From JAHEEL01 sp963836085 (GTDB taxonomy: Bacteria; Actinomycetota; Acidimicrobiia; Spongiisociales; UBA5794), in contig CAWIHT010000001.1 of NCBI GenBank assembly GCA_963836085.1, forward strand, positions 1 to 64,000: 64,000 nucleotides of DNA. The letters are read 5' to 3'. This document shows positions 49,643 to 58,979 of this stretch, one piece after another; the stretch's first letter is position 1, and each line of letters starts with the position of its first letter. The notes below the pieces were generated by a model. It made no database searches. It was not told the DNA's origin and was given only the letters and a program-made list of their open reading frames with translations. Made by a program: the position numbers and the translations under genes.

Positions 49643-50856
49643 GTCTCGATCTCCTCTACAGCGATTGGCTGTTGGTCGCCCGTTGCCAGGTCTCGTGCCA
49701 TGACGCGGCCGTTGTCCCATTCCTCACCGATCACGAACGCGTGCGCTGCGTTCGCCCGATCGGCTGCCTTGAACTGTGCCTTGACCGACCGGCCGCCGGC
49801 GACCGAATCGGCTCTGAAACCATTGGTACGCAGTGTTCGGACGAGTGCTCTGGCCTCCACGTCGCGTTCCGCGTCTGCGATGATCACGAACGCATCGAGG
49901 GCCGGTTCGGCCGCCGACTGATCCTTGGCCAGCAGGATCCGGTCGAGGCCCATTGCCAGACCCACGGACGGGGTCGGCCTGCCGCCGAGCATCTCGAACA
50001 GCGAGTCGTAGCGTCCACCTCCGCCAACAGAACTCTGCGCAGCCTCGAAGCTCAGCGGCACGTACTCCCACACCGTGCGGTTGTAGTAGTCGAGGCCGCG
50101 GACCAGGGTCGGGTTGATCTTGTACGGGATACCCGCGGCGTCGAGACCGGAGCGGACGGCTGCGAAGTGTTCCGCCGCTTCGCCGGAGAGGTGATCGACA
50201 GGTGTCGGGGCGTCGACAACCGCGGCCGCATCGGCCTTGGAGTCCAGGACCCGGAGCGGATTCTGGTGCATGCGCCGGACCGCGTCCTCAGAGAGATCGC
50301 CCTTGCGAGCCTCGAGGAACGCGACGAGTTCGGCGCGATAGTCGGACCGATCGGTTCCGTCACCGATGCTGTTGAGTTGTACCTCGACGTCCCTGACGCT
50401 GAGTTCTTCGAGGTATCGATAGCCGAACTCGATCACCTCGACGTCTGCGCCAGGCGATGCCTCGCCCAGGTATTCGATGCCCGCCTGGGAGAACTGTCGT
50501 CGGCGGCCCTTCTGCGGCCGTTCGTAGCGGAACATGGGACCCCAGTAGAAGCCCTTGAACGTCCCGACGACGCCACCGGCCTGAATGAGCGCCCGAACGA
50601 CGGATGCGGTCGCCTCCGGCCGCAGCGTGAGCGAGCGGCCGCCCTTGTCCTCAAAGGTGTACATCTGCTTCTCGACGACCTCGGTGTCCTCACCGATGCC
50701 TCGGGAGAACAGGTCGGTCGACTCGAACAGCGGGGTGAGGACCAGGCCATACCCAAAGCGCTCGGCGAGATCGAGGAAGGCGCGCTCGGCCATCAGCCAC
50801 TCGGCCGATTCGGGCGGCAGGATGTCGTCGGTGCCTTTCGGCGCGCGGTACGTCAT
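49627..50856 (-). CDS. hisS: histidyl-tRNA synthetase
   Basis: 409 residues. It has APKGTDDILPPES, motif 2 GPMFRYERPQKGRRRQFSQ, the HisA-specific LVRGLDYYNRTVWEY and GGGGRYDSLFEMLGG, and a C-terminal anticodon-binding domain (about 320-409). It charges tRNA-His. It precedes aspS, as in mycobacteria. Confidence 0.97.
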   Translation of the reverse strand: MTYRAPKGTDDILPPESAEWLMAERAFLDLAERFGYGLVLTPLFESTDLFSRGIGEDTEVVEKQMYTFEDKGGRSLTLRPEATASVVRALIQAGGVVGTFKGFYWGPMFRYERPQKGRRRQFSQAGIEYLGEASPGADVEVIEFGYRYLEELSVRDVEVQLNSIGDGTDRSDYRAELVAFLEARKGDLSEDAVRRMHQNPLRVLDSKADAAAVVDAPTPVDHLSGEAAEHFAAVRSGLDAAGIPYKINPTLVRGLDYYNRTVWEYVPLSFEAAQSSVGGGGRYDSLFEMLGGRPTPSVGLAMGLDRILLAKDQSAAEPALDAFVIIADAERDVEARALVRTLRTNGFRADSVAGGRSVKAQFKAADRANAAHAFVIGEEWDNGRVMARDLATGDQQPIAVEEIETWLTR

Positions 50857-50893
50857 GACCCTCCGGTCACCAGAAGAACGGCAAGGGTAGCGG

Positions 50894-50963
50894 CGCCACG
50901 AACCCAGGGTTCTCCACCGCGCATATGACGCCGCGAACCCAGGGTTCTCCGCATCGTATGTGA
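50894..50963. repeat. two tandem 35-bp units with a palindromic core
   Basis: Each unit carries GAACCC-A-GGGTTC (50900-50912 and 50935-50947) followed by CTCC and a CATATGAC/GTATGTGAC segment. The spacing is exactly 35 bp. It occupies the gap between the MBL-hydrolase gene end and the hisS start. It may be a REP-like dispersed element, a terminator or a protein-binding site. Confidence 0.7.
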
Positions 50964-50985
50964 CGCCGACAGCCCGCGGAATGCA

Positions 50986-51639
50986 CTAGAGGTATTCGAG
51001 GATGAAGGGGTTCACGACGCGCTCCCGGCCGATCGTGGTCTCCGGGCCGTGACCGGGGAGGACCCGCGTGTCGTCGGGGAGGGTCATCACCTGCGTCCGC
51101 ATCGAATCCATCAGGGTTCCGAAGTCTCCTCCCGGAAGGTCAGTCCGCCCGACAGCGCCGGCGAACAACTGATCACCGGTGAAGATCAGGCCCTCGTCCT
51201 CGACAACGAACGCACAGTGCCCGAGCGTGTGGCCCGGGGTGTGCCGCACCTCGAACTCGAATCCCGCAAGACGCAGTTTCTGACCGTGAGCGAGGTCGAC
51301 GTAGTGGTCCGGTGCGGCGAACTCCTCGATACCCGGCGGGACGAATCCGAAGAGCGAGCGCACCTGCGTCGCTGGATCAGACACCAGGTAGTCATCGTCC
51401 GGGTGCAGGTATGCGCTCACGCCGGTGCGCTCGGTGACGCCCGCCGCTCCCCCGGCATGGTCGACGTGACCGTGCGTGACGAGCAATGCAACCGGGGCAA
51501 GAGCGTTCGCCGCAAGCAACCGGACGATGGCATCAACGTCGGGCGGCGCGTCGACGATCACAGCCGGCCCGCCGGGCTCAGGAGCGATCACATAGCAATT
51601 GGTTGCTGCTGCCCACAGCTCAGCCGACGTCAGGATCAT
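50986..51639 (-). CDS. metallo-beta-lactamase-fold hydrolase (glyoxalase II-like)
   Basis: 217 residues. The zinc ligands are in THGHVDHAGG (HxHxDH), HTPGHTLGH, FTGDQLF and VLPGHGPET. The fold acts on thioesters such as S-D-lactoylglutathione, but the substrate cannot be assigned. It overlaps rel by 4 bp. Mycobacteria carry a similar gene between relA and hisS. Confidence 0.9.
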   Translation of the reverse strand: MILTSAELWAAATNCYVIAPEPGGPAVIVDAPPDVDAIVRLLAANALAPVALLVTHGHVDHAGGAAGVTERTGVSAYLHPDDDYLVSDPATQVRSLFGFVPPGIEEFAAPDHYVDLAHGQKLRLAGFEFEVRHTPGHTLGHCAFVVEDEGLIFTGDQLFAGAVGRTDLPGGDFGTLMDSMRTQVMTLPDDTRVLPGHGPETTIGRERVVNPFILEYL

Positions 51640-53834
51640 TGGCCACCTCCAGGCACCAGCCGGTACGACTCGTACACCCCTTCAACGGTGCGCATGTCAG
51701 AAAGCACCCGTTCGAGTTGGGCAGGATCCGACAGTTCGACTTCGTAGCGCAGGAACGCCACTCGGTCGCGTCCCGCGATCGACGATGAGGTGTGGATGTT
51801 GGCGCCGTGGTCGGACAGCACCGAGGTCACGTCCCGCAAGAGGCGGGGCCGGTCGAGAGCCTCGACCTGAATCCAGACCAGGAACGACTCGGATTGGTTC
51901 GGCGCCCACGCAACCTCGATGAGTCGCTCGGGCTGCTCCTCGAGCGCTCCGATGTTCGCACAGTCCGTCCGATGGATCGAGACTCCGCGCCCGATCGTCA
52001 CGAATCCCATGATCGGGTCGCCCGGCACCGGTCCGCAGCACTTCGCCAGGTTGACGAGCACATCGTCGAGCCCCTCCACGATGACTCCGCTGATCGGCCG
52101 CGTGCGACGCTTCGCGGGATCCACCAGCAGACCGAGCATCTCCTCGGTGTTGTCGTCGGAATCCGGAGTAGCACGGCGCTCCAGGCGGTCGACGACCGTC
52201 TTCGCGCTGACTCGCCCGTCGCCGACTGCGCCGTACACGTGCTCGAGATCGTTGAAGCCCAACTCCTCGGCAACGGCCAGCAACTCGTCATCGTGGCCAC
52301 CGAGCGCCATCGAGTGCCGCCGCAGTTCCTTGACCATCTCCTCGCGACCGTGTGCGAGCGCCGTCTCTCGGCGTTCTTTCGCGAACCACTGACGGATCTT
52401 GGCGGCGGCGCGAGCCGACGTCACGAATTCGAGCCAGTCTCGACTCGGATGGGCGTCCTCAGATTTCGAGGTCAACACCTCGACGATGTCACCCGATTCG
52501 AGTTCGGTCGTGAGGGGCACGAGGCGGCCGTTGACTTTTGCCCCGACACATCGGTGGCCGACCTGTGTATGGATGCGGTAGGCGAAGTCGACCGGTGTCG
52601 CTCCGCGGGACAGAGTGATGACCGCACCCTTCGGAGTGAGCGCGAACACCTCGTCCTGGTACAGATCGAGCTTGAGTGCCTCGAAGAACTCCCCGGCGTC
52701 GGAGGTGGCGTTCTGCAGGAACGTGATGTCCGCTACGAAGGGCTCGGCCGATCCGTCGTCGCCCTCCTTGTAGCGCCAGTGCGCTGCGATGCCCGCTTCC
52801 GCACGCTCGTGCATCTCGAGCGTCCGGATCTGGACCTCGAGACCCTTCCCGTCCGACCCGACAACCGTCGTGTGAAGCGACTGGTAGAGGTTGAACTTCG
52901 GCATAGCGATGTAGTCCTTGAACCGCCCCTGGATTGGCGCCCACATCGAGTGCACCAACCCCAACGCCGCGTAGCAATCGCGCAGCTCGGGCACGATGAT
53001 TCGGATCCCAATCAGGTCGTGGATCTCCTCGAACTCGAGCCCAGAGTCGACCATTTTGCGGTAGATCGAATAGACAAGCTTCGGACGCCCGGTGATCGTC
53101 GCCTCGATACCCGCGGCGTCCAGAGCCGCCCTCACCTCAGCCATCATCCGTTCGAGATGCTTCTCGCGCTCGGGGGCACGCTGGCGGATCTGGTCCTCGA
53201 GGCGTTCTCGGCGCGCCGGATAGAGCGCCGCAAAGCTGCGTTCTTCGAGTTCGTGTTTGAGCTCCTGCACCCCGAGGCGGTGTGCGAGCGGCGCGTAGAC
53301 GTCGAGGGTCTCGGATGCGACGCGGCGCCTCTTCTCCTCAGGCAGCGGATCGATCGTCCGCATATTGTGGGTTCGGTCGGCCAATTTGATCAAGAGAACT
53401 CGGATGTCCCTCGCCATGGCGACCGCCATCTTCCGGATGGTGGCTGCCTGCTGCTCTTCCCGGCTCGAGAACTTGATCCGGTCAAGCTTGGTGACGCCGT
53501 CGACCAGAAGGGCCACCTCCTCCCCGAAGTCCCGCTCGATATCGTCAAGGGTGATCTCGGTGTCCTCCACAACGTCGTGGAGCAGCGCCGCCACGATCGT
53601 CGCCGTGTCGAGTCCGAACGTCGCAAGGATCTGGGCAACGGCGAGCGGGTGCACGATGTAGGGATCGCCGGTGCGACGCGTCTGGCCTTCGTGCGCGTGA
53701 GCAGCAACGTCGTAGGCCCGGCGAATCAGGTCGACGTCGGTCCCCGGATGATGCTCCACGGCCACATCGATGAGATCGTCGAGCATCGCCTCGGGCGACT
53801 GCGATCGTTGTTCGGTTGCTACGGCTTCTGCCAT
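51636..53834 (-). CDS. rel: bifunctional (p)ppGpp synthetase/hydrolase Rel
   Basis: 732 residues. The HD hydrolase domain (about 40-200) has LLHDVVEDTEITLDDI and LADRTHNMRT. The synthetase domain (about 230-350) has GRFKDYIAMPKFNLYQSLHT, with the RxKD form typical of bifunctional enzymes. A TGS domain (about 390-450), helical and CC domains (AKCCGPVPGD) and a C-terminal ACT domain (about 655-730) follow. It makes and degrades the stringent-response alarmone. It lies between secF and the MBL hydrolase. Confidence 0.97.
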   Translation of the reverse strand: MAEAVATEQRSQSPEAMLDDLIDVAVEHHPGTDVDLIRRAYDVAAHAHEGQTRRTGDPYIVHPLAVAQILATFGLDTATIVAALLHDVVEDTEITLDDIERDFGEEVALLVDGVTKLDRIKFSSREEQQAATIRKMAVAMARDIRVLLIKLADRTHNMRTIDPLPEEKRRRVASETLDVYAPLAHRLGVQELKHELEERSFAALYPARRERLEDQIRQRAPEREKHLERMMAEVRAALDAAGIEATITGRPKLVYSIYRKMVDSGLEFEEIHDLIGIRIIVPELRDCYAALGLVHSMWAPIQGRFKDYIAMPKFNLYQSLHTTVVGSDGKGLEVQIRTLEMHERAEAGIAAHWRYKEGDDGSAEPFVADITFLQNATSDAGEFFEALKLDLYQDEVFALTPKGAVITLSRGATPVDFAYRIHTQVGHRCVGAKVNGRLVPLTTELESGDIVEVLTSKSEDAHPSRDWLEFVTSARAAAKIRQWFAKERRETALAHGREEMVKELRRHSMALGGHDDELLAVAEELGFNDLEHVYGAVGDGRVSAKTVVDRLERRATPDSDDNTEEMLGLLVDPAKRRTRPISGVIVEGLDDVLVNLAKCCGPVPGDPIMGFVTIGRGVSIHRTDCANIGALEEQPERLIEVAWAPNQSESFLVWIQVEALDRPRLLRDVTSVLSDHGANIHTSSSIAGRDRVAFLRYEVELSDPAQLERVLSDMRTVEGVYESYRLVPGGGQ

Positions 53835-53843
53835 CCACCGAGT

Positions 53844-54944
53844 CTACCGACGCTTCTTCCGCTTCCGAGGTGCCCGCGCGGTGGCGCTCGTGGACGTGGC
53901 CGGAGCCGCGGGAGCGACCGATGCTGCCGGTGACACATCGGACGCCTCGACCGGGGCATCGACCCTTGCATCCGCCAGCACTGTTGCTGCGGAACCGCCC
54001 TTGCGCTTTCGCGTCGCACGCTTCCTGGCGGTCTGCCACTCCGGCTCCCGCTCCTTCCAGAGGGCGAGCAGCGGCGCAGCGACGAGGATCGATGAATACG
54101 TTCCGAGGGCGATGCCGATGAAGAGGGCGAGGGCGAACTCACGCAGCGTCTCCGCCCCAAAGGCGAACGACCCGACGAACAACAGCGTTCCGACCGGGAT
54201 CAGCGAGGTCAGCGATGTGTTGACCGACCGCATCAACACCTGGTTCATCGACGTGTTCACGATCTCGGTGTACGTGTAGCGATCGTGCATCAAGTCGACG
54301 TTCTCGGTCACCTTGTCGAACACCACGACGGTGTCGTACAGGGAGTATCCGAGGATGGTGAGCAATGCGATCACGGTCGCCGGCGTCACGGTGAAACCGA
54401 ATGCGGCGAACAGCCCAGACGTGATGATCAGATCGTGGAAGAGCGCGGCCAGAGCCGCAATCGCCATCTTCCACTCGAAGCGCCACGTGATGAAGAGTGC
54501 GACGAGGAATAGGAACACGAGGAGCGCCTCAATGGCCGCCCGGGTCACTTCGGCTCCGAATGTGGGGCCGACGGCGTCGATCGTCACTTCATTGACGGCG
54601 ACTCCTGCAACCTCCGCCGCGACGACGACGAGTTCATCCTGGGCCGCGGCATCGAGCGCCTCAGTCTGGATGAGGATGAAGCCCTCGCCGGTGAGCTGGA
54701 CCCGCGCACCGCTCTCGCCCACTCGGGCGAGGGCGTCACGCACCTCGGTGATGTCGGCGCCCGACTGGTTCTCGACCGTGACGACCACGCCACCGGTGAA
54801 GTCGATGCTCAGATTCAGTGGACGGACGACCAGCAGCAACAACGAGATCACGACCAGCCCCAGCGACACCCACAGCGTCTTCTTGGAGGTCCCGACGAAG
54901 TCGAAGTGGGTCTCTCCGCGGTAGATCTTGGTGAAGACACTCAT
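53844..54944 (-). CDS. secF: protein translocase subunit SecF
   Basis: 366 residues. Six membrane helices with a periplasmic P1 domain (about 40-125) between helices 1 and 2. It has LSIDFTGGVVVTVEN, the helix-4/5 motif SLYDTVVVFDKVTEN and TSLTSLIPVGTLLFVG. A long Ala/Ser-rich, Lys/Arg-ended C-terminal tail (about 295-366) is unusual and probably cytoplasmic. It overlaps secD by 4 bp. Confidence 0.96.
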   Translation of the reverse strand: MSVFTKIYRGETHFDFVGTSKKTLWVSLGLVVISLLLLVVRPLNLSIDFTGGVVVTVENQSGADITEVRDALARVGESGARVQLTGEGFILIQTEALDAAAQDELVVVAAEVAGVAVNEVTIDAVGPTFGAEVTRAAIEALLVFLFLVALFITWRFEWKMAIAALAALFHDLIITSGLFAAFGFTVTPATVIALLTILGYSLYDTVVVFDKVTENVDLMHDRYTYTEIVNTSMNQVLMRSVNTSLTSLIPVGTLLFVGSFAFGAETLREFALALFIGIALGTYSSILVAAPLLALWKEREPEWQTARKRATRKRKGGSAATVLADARVDAPVEASDVSPAASVAPAAPATSTSATARAPRKRKKRR

Positions 54945-56425
54945 GCCGACACCTCCACGGTCTCAGGGGACTTCGTAGCTCGGGTGCCCTTCCCCATCGC
55001 TCCGCGGACGGAGAACCATCCGCCATCGCCCAACTTCGAGTGTCCAACAAGCCATGTCGACGGGCGGGTGAAGTAGTAGACCACGAGCACATCGACCACG
55101 GTCGCGATTCCCAGCGTGAGGGCGAATCCCTTGACCGGCCCGATCGCGAGCAGCCAGAGCAGGACGGCGGCAAGGAACGTCACCGTGTCGCCCTTCAGGT
55201 TCGTGCTGAAGGCTCCCGGAAACGCGTGGTCGATCGCAGGACGGAGCGGCCGACCGGCGTGGTACTCCTCCTTGATGCGCTCGAAGTACACGATGAACGA
55301 GTCGAGGGTTATCCCGATCGACACCACGACACCCGTTACGCCGGCAAGCGTCAACGTCGTGCCTTGTGTCTCCCCGAGCAGGATGATCGTGCCGACAAGC
55401 AACGACCCAAAGACCGTGAGGCCGATAACGGCGATCACGCCGAGGACCCGGTAGTAGGCGATCATGTAGACGGCTACCAGGGCGAGACCCATCAGGCCGG
55501 CAATGAGTCCGGCCCGCAGCGAGTCGGCGCCGAGCGATGCCGAGACGGATTCGACGCGTTCGCGTTCGAACGTGGTGGGGAGTGCACCGTAGTTCAGGAT
55601 GGCCGCGAGGTCCTCGGCATCCGCTTGGGGCGTATCCGATGAACCGATGGTGATGACCACTTGATTCGGATCGAGGCCCTCGGCTGGGTCGACTTCGGAG
55701 GCAACGACGGGGGCCGATGAGACGACGCCATCGACGACGATCGCGAGTTGCCGCTGCGGGGATCCGATCGGGTACGTGGCGAGTTCACCGGTGGCGGCGC
55801 GGAACTTCTCTCCGCCGTCGCTGGTGAACTCGGGAACGACGACCCATGCGCCTGCCGCTCCGGTGCCGCCGGTGCCGCTGAACTGCGCACGTCCGCCCTT
55901 CATGTCAACGCCCGTGAGGAATGCCGGACCGACGACGTAGACGCCGAAGCCATCCTCTGCCGGCAGGTAGGCGATCTCAGCGTTGGCGTCATCAGGTTCG
56001 GAGAGGCCGGTGACGGGGTCCAGGTTCTCCGGGTGGTCCCCGTCTGGTTCGGTCAACGCCGGGCTGGTCTGGACGACCGAGTAGACGGGCCGGAACGACA
56101 TCTGGCCGGTGGTACCAACCGCTTCGAGGGCACGTTCCCGGTCATCGACGCCGGGGAGCTGGACCACGATCGACCGCTCGCCCTGCACGGAGATCTCCGG
56201 CTCTTGGACGGATCCCAGACCTTCGATGCGTCGGCGCATGATCTCGACGGCCGTGTCGAGGGTGTCGGGGTCGGTGCCCTCCGGTCCCACGAGCACGACG
56301 GCGAAGCCGCCCTGGAGGTCCAGGCCGAGTTTTGGCGCCCAGCCTGCAAGGAGCATCGCCCCGAGCGACCCCCACGCGATGGCGAGGGTCACGACGAGCG
56401 TGATGACCGCTTTCTTGCGATTCAC
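54941..56425 (-). CDS. secD: protein translocase subunit SecD
   Basis: 494 residues. It has helix 1, then the large periplasmic P1 head/base (about 30-310, with LGLDLQGGFAVVL and VQLPGVDDRERA), then five helices including GVTGVVVSIGITLDSFIVYF. With SecF and YajC it uses the proton-motive force to complete secretion. The yajC-secD-secF genes overlap by 4 bp each. Confidence 0.96.
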   Translation of the reverse strand: MNRKKAVITLVVTLAIAWGSLGAMLLAGWAPKLGLDLQGGFAVVLVGPEGTDPDTLDTAVEIMRRRIEGLGSVQEPEISVQGERSIVVQLPGVDDRERALEAVGTTGQMSFRPVYSVVQTSPALTEPDGDHPENLDPVTGLSEPDDANAEIAYLPAEDGFGVYVVGPAFLTGVDMKGGRAQFSGTGGTGAAGAWVVVPEFTSDGGEKFRAATGELATYPIGSPQRQLAIVVDGVVSSAPVVASEVDPAEGLDPNQVVITIGSSDTPQADAEDLAAILNYGALPTTFERERVESVSASLGADSLRAGLIAGLMGLALVAVYMIAYYRVLGVIAVIGLTVFGSLLVGTIILLGETQGTTLTLAGVTGVVVSIGITLDSFIVYFERIKEEYHAGRPLRPAIDHAFPGAFSTNLKGDTVTFLAAVLLWLLAIGPVKGFALTLGIATVVDVLVVYYFTRPSTWLVGHSKLGDGGWFSVRGAMGKGTRATKSPETVEVSA

Positions 56426-56745
56426 TCCGAATCATCCCCGACGCGCTCGGAGATCGCTCGCTTCGCGATCCGCATGGTGTTTCCGCCGCCAATGTCGATG
56501 GTGAAGGTCTCGTCATCTTCGGAGCGGATCGTCCCGTAGATCCCGCCGATCGTCCGGACTTCGTCGCCAACGGAGATCGAGTCGCGCAGTTCCTGCGCCT
56601 TCTTCGCCCGACGCCGCTGCGGCATCACGAGGAGCAGATAGAAGAGACCTCCAAGGACCACAATCGGCAACAGGAACCCGATCGCGCTTCCGCCGCTCTC
56701 GGTCTGGGCGATGACGATCGTCGAGATGCTCGACAGATTCAGCAC
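56422..56745 (-). CDS. yajC: preprotein translocase subunit YajC
   Basis: 107 residues. One membrane helix (about 21-42), the PQRRRAKKAQELRDSISVGDE motif region and VRTIGGIYGTI. It is a small SecDF partner. It lies 69 bp downstream of tgt, which contains no other feature. Confidence 0.94.
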   Translation of the reverse strand: MLNLSSISTIVIAQTESGGSAIGFLLPIVVLGGLFYLLLVMPQRRRAKKAQELRDSISVGDEVRTIGGIYGTIRSEDDETFTIDIGGGNTMRIAKRAISERVGDDSE

Positions 56746-56814
56746 TGGATCCTCCGTTCGATGGGCCGGCTTACGCCGCCGGGAAAGCGCCGGAACTCTA
56801 GCCGCGAGGGCGGT

Positions 56815-57918
56815 CTAGTCCCCCATCCTGGCAGCCACAACGCCGCACCGAAAGTCGGAGAAACGACCCTCGACGATCGCATCGCGAGCACCGCGCACCA
56901 GATCGAACGTGTACGTGAGATTGTGGAGGGTAAGGAGTCGATGAGCGAGCGGCTCCTTCGTCGTGTAGAGATGACGGAGGTAGCCACGGCTGTAGCGCCG
57001 GCAGGTGAGGCAGGTACACGCACGATCCAACGGTTCCTGGCTGACGACCCACTCTGCCCGCTTGATCGAGATGTCCCCGGTACGCGTCAGCGCCTTGCCG
57101 TGTCTGGCGAGTCGGGTCGGGATGACGCAGTCGAACAGATCGACGCCGCGCTCGATCGCAGCGAGGATGCCCTCCGTGTCGCCAAGGCCCATGACGTAGC
57201 GGACGGCCTGCGGGGGCAGGTGGGGTATCGCGGCGTCGAGTGCCAGGTCGCGCTCCTCCGGCGTCTCGCCGACGGCGAGGCCGCCGATTCCATAGCCGGG
57301 GAAGCCGAGCGACGCGATCTCCTTCGCCGATTGCTCCCGCAAGTCCGGCTCGGCTCCGCCCTGGACGATTCCGAACAGCGCCCGGTCGTCACGTCGCTTC
57401 GCTGCGAGTGCACGCTGCGCCCACCGGAAGGTTCGCTCCATGGCGTCTTCTGCGTCCGACCGACTCGACGGCAGCGGGACAGGCACATCGAGGGCCATTG
57501 CGATGTCCGATCCGAGTGCCTCCTGGACGGCGACGGCGCGCTCGGGCGTCAGTTCGACCCGAGCGCCGTCGTAGGTGCTGCGGAACACCAGGCCTTCCTC
57601 GCTGATGGTGGGGTCGAGGGACAGAACCTGATATCCACCGCTGTCGGTGAGGATCGGACCATCCCACGCCATGAACCCATGGAGTTCGCCAAGTTGCGAC
57701 ACCACCGTCTCGCCGGGTCGCAACATCAGGTGATAGGTGTTCGAGAGAACGATCTGAGCCCCCACCGTCCGTAGGTCCTCGACGTCCATGGTCTTCACCG
57801 TCGCCCGGGTTCCAACGGGCATGAAGTTGGGTGTCTCGACCTCGCCGTGCGGCGTCACCATCGAACCGGTCCGGGCGTTCCCGTCGCTCGCGGCGGGGCG
57901 CCAGGCAACCGCCCTCAT
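56815..57918 (-). CDS. tgt: queuine tRNA-ribosyltransferase
   Basis: 367 residues. It is a TIM barrel with the catalytic Asp in LTDSGGYQV, GIVQGGAEPDLRE, the nucleophile Asp region around GVDLFDCVIPTRLARHG, and the zinc site CTCLTC...H near residue 310. It exchanges guanine-34 for preQ1 in GUN-anticodon tRNAs. It overlaps queA by 4 bp. Confidence 0.97.
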   Translation of the reverse strand: MRAVAWRPAASDGNARTGSMVTPHGEVETPNFMPVGTRATVKTMDVEDLRTVGAQIVLSNTYHLMLRPGETVVSQLGELHGFMAWDGPILTDSGGYQVLSLDPTISEEGLVFRSTYDGARVELTPERAVAVQEALGSDIAMALDVPVPLPSSRSDAEDAMERTFRWAQRALAAKRRDDRALFGIVQGGAEPDLREQSAKEIASLGFPGYGIGGLAVGETPEERDLALDAAIPHLPPQAVRYVMGLGDTEGILAAIERGVDLFDCVIPTRLARHGKALTRTGDISIKRAEWVVSQEPLDRACTCLTCRRYSRGYLRHLYTTKEPLAHRLLTLHNLTYTFDLVRGARDAIVEGRFSDFRCGVVAARMGD

Positions 57919-58925
57919 TGATCGACCTCGATGAACATGGCGTCTCCGAACGAAAGGAAGCGGTAGCCGGACTCGATGGCGTGATCGTAGACCTCACGCC
58001 ATGCGGGCCCGATCAATGTCGCGATCATCACGATCAGCGTGGTTCGGGGAGCGTGGAAGTTCGTGATGACCGCATCGATCACTCTGGGCCGGTAGCCGGG
58101 GCTGATGAACAGCTCCGTCGATCCGGATCCGGCGTGGACGGTCCCGTCGGCTTGCGCTGCCGTTTCGAGGGTCCGGACAACGGTGGTTCCGACCGCCACG
58201 ACCCGTGAGCCGCGCTGTCTCGTCTCGGCGATGGCTGTGGCCGTCGCCTGTGGGACGGTGTAGCGCTCCCGATGCATTGCGTGGTTCGTGATGGGACCGT
58301 CGTCCATCGGGCGGAAGGTGTCGAGGCCAACCTCGAGGTCGACTTCGGCGAACTCGACCTCGCGCTCACCTATCGCCTCGACGAGCGCAGGCGTGAAGTG
58401 CAGCGCTGCCGTCGGGGCCGCCGCCGAGCCGGTCGTCGTGGCGAATATCGTCTGGTACCGCTCGTCGTCTTCGAGGGCACCGTGGAAGTATGGCGGTAGC
58501 GGTATCTCTCCGAGTGTCTCGAGGATCTCATCGACCGACTCGTCTGACTCAATGTGGAGCGTGACGATCCCACGATCGGGTTCGGTGGCAACCGTCATCT
58601 CCAGCGGACCTGCGGTGAGGTTCGTCCCCACCCTGATCCGTCTGGCAGGACGAACCATCGATTCCCACTCGGTCTCCGATATCCGTTTCGTAAGGAGCAG
58701 TTCGACCCGTCCCCCGGTGTCCTTCAGGGCGTGGATACGGGCCGGACGAACCCTGGTGTTGTTGACCACCACCAAATCGCCGGGTTCAAGAATCTGCGGC
58801 AGGTCCGCGAACTCCCGGTCCTCCATGTTCCTCGCAACGAGCAGCCGCGCTGCGTCGCGCGGCTCGATCGCCTCCTGCGCGATGGAGCCGTCGGGAAGGT
58901 CGTAGTCGAAGGAAGCCGCGTCCAT
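57915..58925 (-). CDS. queA: S-adenosylmethionine:tRNA ribosyltransferase-isomerase
   Basis: 336 residues from the ATG at 58925. A further ATG at 58979, next to the ruvB stop (TGAATG), adds 18 residues not expected in the family, but coupling there is possible because neither start has a clear Shine-Dalgarno. It has FDYDLPDGSIAQEAIEPRD and the CoA-transferase-like LHFTPALVEAIG and DGPITNHAMHRERY segments. It converts preQ1-tRNA to epoxyqueuosine-tRNA. Confidence 0.95.
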   Translation of the reverse strand: MDAASFDYDLPDGSIAQEAIEPRDAARLLVARNMEDREFADLPQILEPGDLVVVNNTRVRPARIHALKDTGGRVELLLTKRISETEWESMVRPARRIRVGTNLTAGPLEMTVATEPDRGIVTLHIESDESVDEILETLGEIPLPPYFHGALEDDERYQTIFATTTGSAAAPTAALHFTPALVEAIGEREVEFAEVDLEVGLDTFRPMDDGPITNHAMHRERYTVPQATATAIAETRQRGSRVVAVGTTVVRTLETAAQADGTVHAGSGSTELFISPGYRPRVIDAVITNFHAPRTTLIVMIATLIGPAWREVYDHAIESGYRFLSFGDAMFIEVDQ

Positions 58926-58979
58926 GGGATGGGGAAGATAGGGCCTGTGGGAGCTTCCAGCTGGCAGCTGTCGACTCAT

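Noticed and set aside
48068..49921. 617-codon plus-strand open frame
   Set aside because: Antisense of aspS and the 3' end of hisS; no domain or ribosome-binding support.
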